The notes below the pieces were generated by a model. It ran no database searches. It was not told the origin of the DNA and worked only from the letters and a program-made list of their open reading frames with translations. From an uncultured Mailhella sp. (GTDB lineage: Bacteria > Desulfobacterota > Desulfovibrionia > Desulfovibrionales > Desulfovibrionaceae): a DNA stretch of 42,136 nt. Positions 15,627 through 23,270 of the stretch are shown here, in pieces. The stretch spans positions 1 through 42,136 of the forward strand of contig CALUPL010000034.1 of the NCBI GenBank assembly GCA_944322635.1. Direction: 5' to 3'. How positions within the stretch are numbered: position 1 is the first letter of the stretch; each line of letters opens with the position of its first letter. Both the position numbers and the translations under genes were made by a program.

Positions 15627-16250
15627 ATGTACGCTCCAGGCATAACTCAGGAACTCATCGACAAGGCCGTGGCCTTCCACGGACACTGGTGCCCCGGTCT
15701 CAGCACGGGCATACGTGCGGCGGTATGGGCCATGCAGAACATGGGCACTGCCGCCGACGAAGAAATCGTTGCCGTAACCGAAACCGACATGTGCGCCGTT
15801 GACGCCATTCAGGCTCTGGTAGGATGCACGTTCGGCAAGGGAAATCTCATATTCCGCGACAGAGGCAAAGTGGCCTTCAGCTTTTTCCGCCGCAGCGACG
15901 GCAAGAAAGCCCGCCTCATGCAGAAACTCCGCGAAGACGACCTCTCGCAGCGCGCAAGGCAGATACGGCAGGAACTTGAGAACCGGAATCTTTCCGAAAA
16001 AACTCGTGCCGAATGGGAAGCGCAGGCGGAACTTCTGAAAAAGCAGCGTATCGAGCAGATTCTTTCTCAGCCTTTCGAAGAACTTTTTTCCATAGGAGAA
16101 CCGCTCTGCGACATGCCCCATACGGCACGTCGTCTTCCCACCATCATCTGTGATGCCTGCGGCGAAGGCGTCATGTCCACACGCATACGCGAAGTGAACG
16201 GCAGACATCTGTGCATCGACTGCGCGGAAAAACAGACATCCGAAAACTGA
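15627..16250 (+). CDS. FmdE-family protein with C-terminal zinc ribbon
   Basis: This 207-residue protein starts with an FmdE domain: Phe-His-Gly-His-Trp-Cys-Pro-Gly-Leu-Ser at 18-27 and the second part Cys56-Ala-Val-Asp-Ala-Ile-Gln-Ala-Leu-Val-Gly-Cys67-Thr-Phe-Gly-Lys-Gly-Asn. A charged helical linker (about 95-160) leads to a four-Cys zinc ribbon (Cys175, Cys178, Cys196, Cys199). FmdE proteins accompany molybdenum or tungsten enzymes, but their biochemical role is not settled. It follows the ATPase by 41 nt with AAGGAG 5 nt before the ATG, so it is probably the last gene of the transporter operon. The first domain resembles the N-terminus of the MoeA fusion at 1989. An in-frame ORF start at 15531 lies inside the ATPase gene and is rejected. 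Confidence 0.85.
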   Translation: MYAPGITQELIDKAVAFHGHWCPGLSTGIRAAVWAMQNMGTAADEEIVAVTETDMCAVDAIQALVGCTFGKGNLIFRDRGKVAFSFFRRSDGKKARLMQKLREDDLSQRARQIRQELENRNLSEKTRAEWEAQAELLKKQRIEQILSQPFEELFSIGEPLCDMPHTARRLPTIICDACGEGVMSTRIREVNGRHLCIDCAEKQTSEN

Positions 16251-16280
16251 ATCCCAAGAAGAACTGTCCCGCGTATGATG

Positions 16281-16310
16281 AAAAGCGACCTTACCACAGG
16301 TCGCTTTTTT
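16281..16310 (+). terminator. Rho-independent terminator of the transporter operon
   Basis: AAAAGCGACC (16281-16290) pairs with GGTCGCTTTT (16299-16308) around an 8-nt loop, followed by further T residues. It lies 30 nt after the FmdE stop. The A tract lets it work on the minus strand too, facing the Nudix gene. Confidence 0.9.
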
Positions 16311-16509
16311 ATGCGCTTTTCATAACGCAGCAGAAAACGGCACGGAATGAAGAGCCGGGGTATTCCCTCCGTCATACAGAGGCCATCGTTTCAGACCGCT
16401 GAAAATACTCCGTCGAACCTCTTCGGGAAAACTTGCCCCCCGTACGACGGCACCATTTTTCCCCTTGCCGGCAGAGAAAACTCCGGGATGTTATAACAAG
16501 GAAGGCATT

Positions 16510-16911
16510 CTATCCGAGCCTGATTTCCAGGGCCCTGGCAACGGGAATATCCGCCGGAAGCAGTCCGGGGAAAGACGCCAGTTCCTTCAGAGGAACCCAG
16601 CGCATGTCGTCATGCACCGTCAATGCAATGTCGCCTTTCCACGCATTCACCCGGTACACGCAGAGATGTACGGTTCCGAACTCGTAGCCGTGACTGTTCT
16701 CCGCAAGATACTCTCCTATCTGCGCTTCAATGTGCAGCTCCTCGCGAAGTTCGCGGGCAAGACACTGCTCATGCGTTTCCCCCGCTTCCAGCTTGCCGCC
16801 GGGGAATTCCCAGCTGCCCGGACAACTCATGAACGGAGCTCTCCGCATGATGAGAATGCGGCCTTCTTCAAAAAATACGGCTCCCATGACTTCCTTGGTC
16901 ACCTTTTCCAC
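16510..16911 (-). CDS. Nudix hydrolase, MutT-like
   Basis: This 133-residue MutT-type protein has a Nudix box Gly-Lys-Leu-Glu-Ala-Gly-Glu-x7-Arg-Glu-Leu-Arg-Glu-Glu-Leu-His-Ile (about 38-61). The box matches the family pattern except that the usual late Gly is His. Phe-Pro-Gly-Gly precedes it as in 8-oxo-dGTP-type MutT proteins, and the C-terminus has Trp-Val-Pro-Leu-Lys-Glu-Leu. It probably cleans or hydrolyses nucleoside triphosphates; exact substrate unknown. It ends about 200 nt from the FmdE terminator and begins 105 nt after the MATE stop, possibly the same transcription unit. Confidence 0.85.
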   Translation of the reverse strand: MEKVTKEVMGAVFFEEGRILIMRRAPFMSCPGSWEFPGGKLEAGETHEQCLARELREELHIEAQIGEYLAENSHGYEFGTVHLCVYRVNAWKGDIALTVHDDMRWVPLKELASFPGLLPADIPVARALEIRLG

Positions 16912-17016
16912 GGCTCTTACCTCCTGTTCACGTCCCGTTTTCCAATTGTGCGCCCCATCAGCCGATGTTCAGCTATCCGGCATCTGGCCCGGTCAAGCAC
17001 GGCATGTCGAGCACTC

Positions 17017-18399
17017 TTAAGCAGCAGCCATTAAGCGGTCTTTTCTCTTCCTCCGCCGTAGAATCAGCGCATAGCACACGCTGATATACACGGCGCACAG
17101 CGTACACGTTACGGGTTCGCAAAGGCATACCCCCATATATCCCATGGAAGGCACCACGAAAAGTGCAAATACCACGTTGCCCGTCAGCTCCAGAACTCCC
17201 TCGCCTAGGCTGAACAGACGCCCGCCCATTCCTTGAAGGGCGCTGCGAAGAATAATAAGTACGGCTATGCCCGTATAGAACGGCGCATCAATGCGAAGAT
17301 ACAGGCTTCCGGCTCCCACGACATCGGTGCTGGTGCTGCCCGTTGCCAGACGAACCAGATCATCCGCCCAGAAAAAAACAACCACATTGACGGCCGCCAC
17401 CCACGCAAGTCCGAACAATACGGCCTGTCGCACTCCTTTTTCGGCTCTTTTCCACTGCCCGGCACCAATATTCTGACTGGCAAATGTGGATGCCGCCACG
17501 CCGAGAGTACCGAGTGCCAGTAAAAACAGACTGTGAAAACGCCTGGCCGCCGCATAGCCGGCCACGGTGGACGTACCCAGATCATTGATGGCGGACTGCA
17601 GGATCATGATTCCTATATCGACAAAGCACATCATGAATCCCATGGAAAGACCGGTACCGAGCAGTTCGCCGAGCATGGCCATATCCGGCCTCAGGCGACC
17701 GGAAAAAGAAGCGGCGCTTTTTTCCGAAGATCCGCCGGGACGCAGTTCAGGACAATTTCTCCATACGTAGCGAAGACAGAGAAGCACGGAACAGCCTTCG
17801 GAAACAACCGTGGCCACGGCGGCTCCGTAAACACCGAGCTTCAGCACGGCCACGAGAACAAGATCCAGCGCAACGTTGCCGAGAGCCGCCACGATCAGAA
17901 ACACCAGAGGCATGACAGAATTGCCTATCCCACGAAGCAGCCCGGCAAGCATATTGTAGGCAAGAAGAACGGGCATACCCAGAAATATGACTCGCAGATA
18001 CGTTGCCGCCATGTCCAGAGCGTCATCAGGCGTACGCAGCGCACGCAGCAAAGGCTCCGCAGCGAGAAGGCCCGTCAGCATGACGAGAAGCGACATTCCC
18101 GCCCACAACCACAACGCAGCAGTTACGGCTCTGCCCAGGTCATCGCTGTTCTTTGCGCCGAAACAGCGTGCCATGACCAGTGAGACGCCGTTGGAAAGAC
18201 CTGAAGAAAGACCGACCACCACAATGTACACCGCGACGGTACAGCCGAGAGCCGCAAGCGCGGCATCACCGAGCACATGACTCACGACAGCCATGTCGGC
18301 CATCTGATAGCCCTGCTGGAAAACATTGCCGAGAAAAACGGGCAGGGCAAACAGGGCCATGCCCTTGATGGGACTTCCTGTAGTAAGATCCGTCTTCAT
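17017..18399 (-). CDS. MATE-family efflux transporter
   Basis: The protein has 460 residues and twelve predicted membrane segments in two related halves, with the MATE start pattern Leu-Thr-Thr-Gly-Ser-Pro-Ile then Phe-Ala-Leu-Pro-Val-Phe-Leu-Gly-Asn-Val-Phe-Gln-Gln-Gly-Tyr-Gln-Met-Ala-Asp. MATE pumps export drugs or metabolites using Na+ or H+ gradients; the substrate is unknown. The start (18399) lies only 16 nt after the 5S rRNA terminator stem. The bases before the ATG (GATGCTTTTCTC) contain no Shine-Dalgarno and there is no room for a promoter. Expression may depend on transcription passing the 5S terminator or on a promoter inside the 5S gene. Confidence 0.88.
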   Translation of the reverse strand: MKTDLTTGSPIKGMALFALPVFLGNVFQQGYQMADMAVVSHVLGDAALAALGCTVAVYIVVVGLSSGLSNGVSLVMARCFGAKNSDDLGRAVTAALWLWAGMSLLVMLTGLLAAEPLLRALRTPDDALDMAATYLRVIFLGMPVLLAYNMLAGLLRGIGNSVMPLVFLIVAALGNVALDLVLVAVLKLGVYGAAVATVVSEGCSVLLCLRYVWRNCPELRPGGSSEKSAASFSGRLRPDMAMLGELLGTGLSMGFMMCFVDIGIMILQSAINDLGTSTVAGYAAARRFHSLFLLALGTLGVAASTFASQNIGAGQWKRAEKGVRQAVLFGLAWVAAVNVVVFFWADDLVRLATGSTSTDVVGAGSLYLRIDAPFYTGIAVLIILRSALQGMGGRLFSLGEGVLELTGNVVFALFVVPSMGYMGVCLCEPVTCTLCAVYISVCYALILRRRKRKDRLMAAA

Positions 18400-18410
18400 G
18401 AGAAAAGCAT

Positions 18411-18442
18411 CAAAAAGCCCCTGCGGAAATTCCGCAGGGGCT
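18411..18442 (-). terminator. Terminator of the 5S rRNA gene
   Basis: A nearly loopless inverted repeat with 13-bp arms (18416-18428 with 18430-18442) is followed on the minus strand by TTTTT. It lies 9 nt after the 5S 3' end. Confidence 0.9.
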
Positions 18443-18451
18443 GAAAGAACA

Positions 18452-18567
18452 TGCTGGCATCGGCCTACTTTCCCACGTAAAAATGCGCAGTATCATGGGC
18501 GATGAAGCGCTTAACTTCCGAGTTCGGAATGGGATCGGGTGTACCCGCTTCTCTATGGACACCAGCA
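18452..18567 (-). rRNA. rrf: 5S ribosomal RNA, orphan copy
   Basis: Read on the minus strand this 116-nt segment is a complete 5S rRNA: helix I ends TGCTGG and CCAGCA pair, the loop B/C region CCGATCCCATTCCGAACTCGG is canonical in form, and GTGGGAAAGTAGG marks the 3' part. No 16S or 23S sequence lies upstream; instead, 136 nt further up is the 3' end of the phosphoglycerol-transferase gene, and a good promoter sits in between. It is therefore transcribed on its own. Ends are set by helix I pairing and may be off by a base or two. Confidence 0.93.
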
Positions 18568-18610
18568 AATATGTAAACTGCCGTGCGGCAGTCAGTGTCA
18601 ACGAGAGGTA

Positions 18611-18639
18611 TTTATATACGAAATGTCCCCGGCTGGCAA
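18611..18639 (-). promoter_or_regulatory. Promoter of the orphan 5S gene
   Basis: TTGCCA (18639-18634), a 17-nt spacer and TATAAA (18616-18611) on the minus strand would start transcription about 36 nt before the 5S. A further TTGACA lies a little downstream on the same strand (about 18602-18597). Confidence 0.65.
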
Positions 18640-18703
18640 GTCTTTTCCGCCGGTCATGCTTTATTTTTACGCATGCATGATGCTTCCGTCAATCAAACTC
18701 CCC

Positions 18704-20383
18704 TCAGTCTGCCGTTTTGTCGGAAGATGGTACCTCTGTTTTATCGAGGTATTCCGGCAGCCAGAGGCTTTCGTAAAACTTGCTGTGACTGAGCACCCTT
18801 TTTTTCAGACGGGTGCGATAATCCTTCTCCGGCTTCACTTCCGACGAAAACACGTTGTAGCCGAAGCCGAGTCTGTCGCCTTCCACGGAAAAACCCAGTG
18901 CGGCCAGAAGCGAAGGAAACAAGTCAAAATGCGTGATGACGGAGCGCATGGGCTTGAGCGTGGCATCTCTCTGCAGCGAGCAGAGGACATACCGTTCCCT
19001 GACATGCTTGAGATCCACATTGTCCATTTTCGCCATTCGGGCCTGATGGTCCCCCATGACGAGAATGACGAACTGCTCTTCCCATCCTCTGTCGCGTATG
19101 TGCCTGAGCAAACGCTCCACCTGCGACATGGAGCATTTCACATAGCCCGCCCAATTTTCGGAATACCCCTCGTCCACGCAGGGAGGAGAAAGAAAACCGG
19201 GCTCATGAGTGTCCATGGTGGAAAGCGCAAAGCTGAACTTCTTTCCCGACGCCATAAGCTCGTCGATTCTGGCAATGCTCCTGTCGATCATGTCGCTGTC
19301 GTACATGGCCCATGTATTCATGGTGGCAGGGTCAACATGCTTTTTTTCTATCCAGTCTTCCTTCCCCATGAATTCCTGATAGCCGTGACTGAGGAAAAAT
19401 TTGTTGAGACCGGAAAACACGCCGCTCGATCCGTTGTAGTATACGTTGTGATAACCGTCGGCCTTCAGATAATCGCCGAGGCACACGGCGCCCGGCAGAT
19501 ACCTGTCGAGAGCCCAGCCGGTAAGATTGCCGCTGAGAATGGAAATGGACTTGAGCGGAATACCGCACTGCGAGGCAACAATGCCGCCTATGGTGAAGTC
19601 CGCCCCCGGCATCTGCTCTATGCGAAGATCGGGCTCTTCAATGGAAGGACGCAGCGGCGCAAGCAGATCTTCCCCCATGATTTCGCTGCGGCCGAAAGTT
19701 TCCTCAATGCTTTCACAATAAATAATGATGAGATTCTTCGTGCCGGAACCTGTTACCTTCACCTTTCGGGGGTCCACATACGCGCCTTCGGTATAAAAAT
19801 CGCCTATGACGGCCTGCTCCTGAAAAAAGGTAAAGAAGTTCACGTAGTACATACCGTACAACAGAATGCACAGCCATACGCCAGCCAGCCTCCCCCCCCC
19901 GGAAATCCAACGAAGAACACGGGGCGCCAAGGCATACAGACGATGGGGAAGGCCCGCCGCTCCGGCTGCGGCCAGAAGCAGCATAGCCGTGACTATCCAG
20001 CGCACGGCAACAAAAAGATCATCAATAAAGGTACCGGGAACAACAAACCAGAGTACGACAAATACAAGGCAAACTGCGGCAAAACCAACGCCCGCCCTGC
20101 CGTTTCTCTCCGGTGCTGCCTCCTTCAGAAAGGCAAACGTCGCCGCACACAGCACGGCGTTTCTCACGTGCCAGAGAAACACGTGAATGAAATCCCCTGG
20201 CATGGTGACGATGTTGTCCCGCATGAGCTGCATGTGAAACAGCACCTGGTTGATGGTGACCTCGTCAAACTCCCGCTTCGACATGATCAGAAAGGCGACC
20301 GTGAAGCACAGAAGAAAAAAAACGATGAAGGAGCAAACAAAGCGGAGCGGAAACGTCCGGGCAAGAGGCATGGCAGTATCCAT
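18704..20383 (-). CDS. OpgB/LtaS-like membrane phosphoglycerol transferase (sulfatase fold)
   Basis: The protein is about 559 residues long. The first 190 or so residues hold five membrane segments. The periplasmic rest is an alkaline-phosphatase/sulfatase fold with Ile-Tyr-Cys-Glu-Ser, the nucleophile region Ala-Asp-Phe-Thr-Ile-Gly-Gly-Ile-Val-Ala-Ser-Gln-Cys-Gly-Ile-Pro-Leu, Asp-Thr-His-Glu-Pro-Gly and Met-Gly-Asp-His-Gln. The nucleophile region closely follows OpgB, which moves phosphoglycerol from phosphatidylglycerol to periplasmic glucans; an LTA-synthase-like role or another glycan acceptor is possible. The start is uncertain (20383 or 20371; no Shine-Dalgarno). An upstream start at 20464 is rejected because it lies in the tRNA terminator. 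A G9 run (19892-19900) falls in the frame at Ser-Gly-Gly-Gly-Arg, in the loop or start of the last membrane segment. Confidence 0.82.
   Translation of the reverse strand: MDTAMPLARTFPLRFVCSFIVFFLLCFTVAFLIMSKREFDEVTINQVLFHMQLMRDNIVTMPGDFIHVFLWHVRNAVLCAATFAFLKEAAPERNGRAGVGFAAVCLVFVVLWFVVPGTFIDDLFVAVRWIVTAMLLLAAAGAAGLPHRLYALAPRVLRWISGGGRLAGVWLCILLYGMYYVNFFTFFQEQAVIGDFYTEGAYVDPRKVKVTGSGTKNLIIIYCESIEETFGRSEIMGEDLLAPLRPSIEEPDLRIEQMPGADFTIGGIVASQCGIPLKSISILSGNLTGWALDRYLPGAVCLGDYLKADGYHNVYYNGSSGVFSGLNKFFLSHGYQEFMGKEDWIEKKHVDPATMNTWAMYDSDMIDRSIARIDELMASGKKFSFALSTMDTHEPGFLSPPCVDEGYSENWAGYVKCSMSQVERLLRHIRDRGWEEQFVILVMGDHQARMAKMDNVDLKHVRERYVLCSLQRDATLKPMRSVITHFDLFPSLLAALGFSVEGDRLGFGYNVFSSEVKPEKDYRTRLKKRVLSHSKFYESLWLPEYLDKTEVPSSDKTAD
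19892..19900 (-). repeat. G9 homopolymer inside the OpgB-like coding sequence
   Basis: Nine C residues on the plus strand read as nine G residues in the gene, encoding Gly-Gly-Gly. Gain or loss of one G would shift the frame before the catalytic domain. Confidence 0.95.
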
Positions 20384-20435
20384 TGGCTGAAGTAGCACCC
20401 CGTTCCGGCCTTGCCGGGGGCTGTTCCTTTTAAAC

Positions 20436-20462
20436 AAAAAAAGAGGCTGTGTAAACAGCCTC
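20436..20462 (-). terminator. Terminator of the tRNA-Lys pair
   Basis: GAGGCTGT and ACAGCCTC (20455-20462 and 20443-20450) pair around a 4-nt loop. Seven T residues follow on the minus strand (20442-20436). It lies 11 nt after the second tRNA. Confidence 0.9.
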
Positions 20463-20473
20463 ATAAAGTCACA

Positions 20474-20549
<76 letters not shown>

Positions 20550-20600
20550 ATGTGGGCAGAAAACTGCCGGTGCGTCACAACAGAATATTCTGTTTCAGTA

Positions 20601-20676
<76 letters not shown>

Positions 20677-20696
20677 ATACGCTTGACGCAGGTGTG

Positions 20697-20725
20697 TTTA
20701 TAGAAAAATCGTACCCCGTCGTCAA
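20697..20725 (-). promoter_or_regulatory. Promoter of the tRNA-Lys pair
   Basis: TTGACG (20725-20720), a 17-nt spacer and TATAAA (20702-20697), 20 nt before the first tRNA. A 10-bp inverted repeat, ACGCTTGACG (20679-20688) with CGTCAAGCGT (20720-20729), encloses the promoter. Confidence 0.75.
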
Positions 20726-20795
20726 GCGTTTTTTTTCAAAAAAAATAATCTTTTGAATCTTGAATAAATACTCTTTTACTTTCCAAAGGGTTACA

Positions 20796-21269
20796 TCAGC
20801 CTTTCCGCCCACGGCACTTATGGATAAGGCCACGCATGAGCATTCTTGCTATATGCAGCAGCGTCATGGCACAGACCATGCCCGCCGCTATGGCCGCCGC
20901 CAGAAGCAGCGTGTACAGAATCTGCTGCGCAAAGGCATTCCACTGCCCGCTCACGGCAAAGCTCATGGATCGATACAATGACGCTCCGGGAACCATGGGA
21001 ATGGCGGCCGGAACGAGAAACACCGTGGTGGGTGTTTTTTTCAGACGTGCCAGCGGATCGGAATAAAGCGTAAAGCAGGCCGAGGCAAGGAAAAAGCGTA
21101 TGACGTCGCTGTCATACCAGCATCCGAGAACAAGATAGGCCGCCCAACCAAGCATTCCGCCGAGTCCTGCCCAGAAAAGTCTGGCGGACTGGACGTTGAA
21201 AAGGACGGCAAAGCCGAGAGCGCCGGTAAAGGCAGTCACAAGTTGAATGAGCCAGTCGGGAATAATCAT
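20796..21269 (-). CDS. ThrE-type exporter, small membrane subunit
   Basis: This 157-residue protein has four to five membrane segments and matches the C-terminal (DUF3815/ThrE_2) half of threonine/serine exporters: Leu-Val-Pro-Ala-Ala-Ile-Pro-Met-Val-Pro-Gly-Ala-Ser-Leu-Tyr-Arg is the diagnostic segment near residue 85. In many bacteria the ThrE exporter is split into two proteins, as here; the larger partner ends 6 nt upstream. Substrate assignment rests on the family. The N-terminus has only a weak ribosome-binding site, in line with coupled translation from the partner. Confidence 0.85.
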   Translation of the reverse strand: MIIPDWLIQLVTAFTGALGFAVLFNVQSARLFWAGLGGMLGWAAYLVLGCWYDSDVIRFFLASACFTLYSDPLARLKKTPTTVFLVPAAIPMVPGASLYRSMSFAVSGQWNAFAQQILYTLLLAAAIAAGMVCAMTLLHIARMLMRGLIHKCRGRKG

Positions 21270-21275
21270 GCTTTC

Positions 21276-22079
21276 TCACCAGATGAGCGTAGGCAGTGCA
21301 AAGCCGAAGGCAATGAGCGCGGCCAGCACGAAGGCATTGCAGAACCCCAGCAGAGCGGACAGAGTATCACCGTTGAACACGTCGCGGATGGCATTGGTCA
21401 GCTGCATTCCCGGAATGAGCAGCATGATGTTGCCGATGCTGATTTTCTCTGCAGAGCATCCGAACCCCATGGACACAAAGAAAAGGGCAAGACAACCACC
21501 GGCAAACGACCACAGAACGGCCGCCACCGTGGACGGCAGTTGAAGAAGACGGGACACGGACTCCATGTATTTCAAAAAGAGGCCAATAACAGCCGAAGCT
21601 GCGGCATCCAGCCACGAACCACCGAAAAAGAGAGCGAAGGAAGCGGAAACCAGAGCGTAAATGCCCAGCATGGCTGCTGAGGAATACTGGGGCGTGCCCG
21701 TACGTATTTCCTCAAGCTCGTCTTCCACCACCTCGAAAAGCGGCATTTCCTCACATATGCGACGGGAAAGGGCATTGAGCCTGGCAAGCTTGAACAGATC
21801 GTATTTTGTGGACGTGATTCTTCTTGTCTGCGTTACGGCTCCGAACATTGGAGAATATACGGTGACGACTATGGCCGAGGTAATGGTGAACACGTCCACC
21901 TTTTCCGCGCCGTAGGCCAGACAGATGCGGCGGACACTGTCTTCCACCCGACTGACCTCGGCTCCGCTTATGAGCATCTCCTCGCCGATGTTCAGGGCAT
22001 TGAACAGAAACTCGCGCGCATAGTCGATGGAGGAGGAATGCTGCAGCGCCACCTGCTCCGCCAGATAATATCTCGCCAT
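21276..22079 (-). CDS. ThrE-type exporter, large subunit (DUF1212)
   Basis: This 267-residue protein has an N-terminal soluble part with Gly-Ala-Glu-Val-Ser-Arg-Val-Glu-Asp-Ser (about 39-48), the hallmark of the ThrE N-terminal half. About five membrane segments follow, with Met-Leu-Leu-Ile-Pro-Gly-Met-Gln-Leu-Thr-Asn-Ala-Ile-Arg-Asp near residue 225. It probably exports threonine, serine or related small solutes together with the 157-residue partner. It has its own strong promoter about 65 nt upstream. Confidence 0.86.
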   Translation of the reverse strand: MARYYLAEQVALQHSSSIDYAREFLFNALNIGEEMLISGAEVSRVEDSVRRICLAYGAEKVDVFTITSAIVVTVYSPMFGAVTQTRRITSTKYDLFKLARLNALSRRICEEMPLFEVVEDELEEIRTGTPQYSSAAMLGIYALVSASFALFFGGSWLDAAASAVIGLFLKYMESVSRLLQLPSTVAAVLWSFAGGCLALFFVSMGFGCSAEKISIGNIMLLIPGMQLTNAIRDVFNGDTLSALLGFCNAFVLAALIAFGFALPTLIW

Positions 22080-22144
22080 AGTTAAACCGTCACTTGAAGA
22101 TTATGAGACCGGATGTTTTTAAAGCCGTCCGAAACTGCCAAGAG

Positions 22145-22173
22145 CTATAAAAGAGGCTCTCAAGCCTTGTCAA
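22145..22173 (-). promoter_or_regulatory. Promoter of the thrE-like operon
   Basis: Perfect TTGACA (22173-22168), a 17-nt spacer and TTATAG (22150-22145) on the minus strand, 65 nt before the first start codon. Confidence 0.75.
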
Positions 22174-22783
22174 TGGCACAAAAGAAGCCCGTTCCGGCAT
22201 GGCCGAAACTCTCAAAGGGAAACCTTCCGTCGGCTCTCTCTGGCACATTTTTTGAAACGACTCTCCGAAATGCCGTACGCGACGTATCCTTCGGGCGTCT
22301 TCATGAACGCACCACCGACGAAGGCACCGACCGGACAGCAGAATGTGCCCGCAATGAAATGCTTTTGCCGTATGCCCTCTCCCCTGTTCCCCTTTCGTCC
22401 CGTCCTTCCACTTTTGTTCCCGAACTCCGCATGAAGGCCGTCCAGGGCTTTCCTCCGCATGAAAAAAGACAAAGACCCGCTTTCCGCCCCGTTCAGAAGA
22501 AGCGGCCTTCCGAAAAAAGATTCCCGAACCTTTGCCTGCTGCTCCGGCCTTGCCATGCGCTCCATCGCAATTGTTCGGAAAAAGTCACGTGCGTTGCTGC
22601 CCTCGCCCTCTTCGTCCCGCAGACCTTTTCTGCACCTTTTCGGATAACACATCTTACCCTTCCGTCTTCCTCCACGGAGCAGACAATACGCTGTCCGCAA
22701 GACACGGGACGGAAGCATTCCGTTTCAGACCGAGCCTCAGCTGACGTGAGCCGTTCCAGACTGTTGAAAAAATCGCCCAGAAG
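22174..22783. other. About 610 nt without a supported gene
   Basis: Open frames exist on both strands (for example minus 22212-22718 and plus 22113-22787), but none has a good ribosome-binding site, a signal peptide or a motif I recognise, and they overlap each other. The longer plus-strand one would start inside the thrE promoter region. This may be a gene remnant or a non-coding RNA locus. Confidence 0.4.
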
Positions 22784-22794
22784 ATGATTAAATT

Positions 22795-22824
22795 AAAAGA
22801 GCGCTCCCGAAGGAACGCTCTTTT
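22795..22824 (-). terminator. Terminator of the tpiA-secG unit
   Basis: AAAAGAGCG (22795-22803) pairs with CGCTCTTTT (22816-22824), with an inner TCC/GGA helix around a CGAA tetraloop and one mismatch. It lies 20 nt after the secG stop. Confidence 0.88.
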
Positions 22825-22843
22825 ACGAAAAGTCGAGACTTCT

Positions 22844-23254
22844 CTACTTGGAAGATTCGGCGGGCGCCTCAGGCTGAGCCTCGGAAGCGGCAGGCTTTTC
22901 AGCAGGAGCCGGAGCGGATTCCGAAACCTGCGCAGCGGGAGCAGCAGGTGCGGCAGGCGCAGGAGCGGCCGCCGGAGCAGGAACTTCTTCGAACTGCACA
23001 TCAAGCACGGACTCCTGAGACGTACGGGTGGAGCTCGTCATAATGTTGTAGCCCAGAGAAGTGCAGATGAAAATAACGGCCAGGAACGTGGTCAGTTTGG
23101 CGAGAACACCGCCCGCGCCGGCACTGCCGAACACGGAGCTGTTGCCTCCGCCGCCGAAAATAACGCCCATGCCTTCACGGCCGGACTGGAGAAGCACCAG
23201 CACGACAAGGATGATGCATACAATAACATGAAGAGTCAGGATGGCTGTCTGCAC
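22844..23254 (-). CDS. secG: Protein translocase subunit SecG
   Basis: SecG assists SecYE in protein export at the inner membrane. The 136-residue protein has two membrane helices (about 4-24 and 50-70) separated by the conserved loop Leu-Gln-Ser-Gly-Arg-Glu-Gly and Phe-Gly-Gly-Gly-Gly-Asn-Ser-Ser-Val-Phe-Gly. A long Ala/Pro/Glu-rich tail (about 85-136) is typical of desulfovibrios but has no known function. It uses a GTG start (23254), supported by AAGGAG 8 nt upstream, and begins 16 nt after tpiA, a common pairing. Confidence 0.93.
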   Translation of the reverse strand: MQTAILTLHVIVCIILVVLVLLQSGREGMGVIFGGGGNSSVFGSAGAGGVLAKLTTFLAVIFICTSLGYNIMTSSTRTSQESVLDVQFEEVPAPAAAPAPAAPAAPAAQVSESAPAPAEKPAASEAQPEAPAESSK

Positions 23255-23270
23255 GCGAAAAGCTCCTTAA

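Noticed and set aside
18539..20395. 618-residue plus-strand ORF
   Set aside because: It is antisense to the OpgB-like gene, which has clear catalytic motifs, and begins inside the 5S rRNA gene.
22212..22718. 168-residue minus-strand ORF
   Set aside because: No good ribosome-binding site, no recognisable motif, overlaps other frames; kept only as part of an unexplained spacer.
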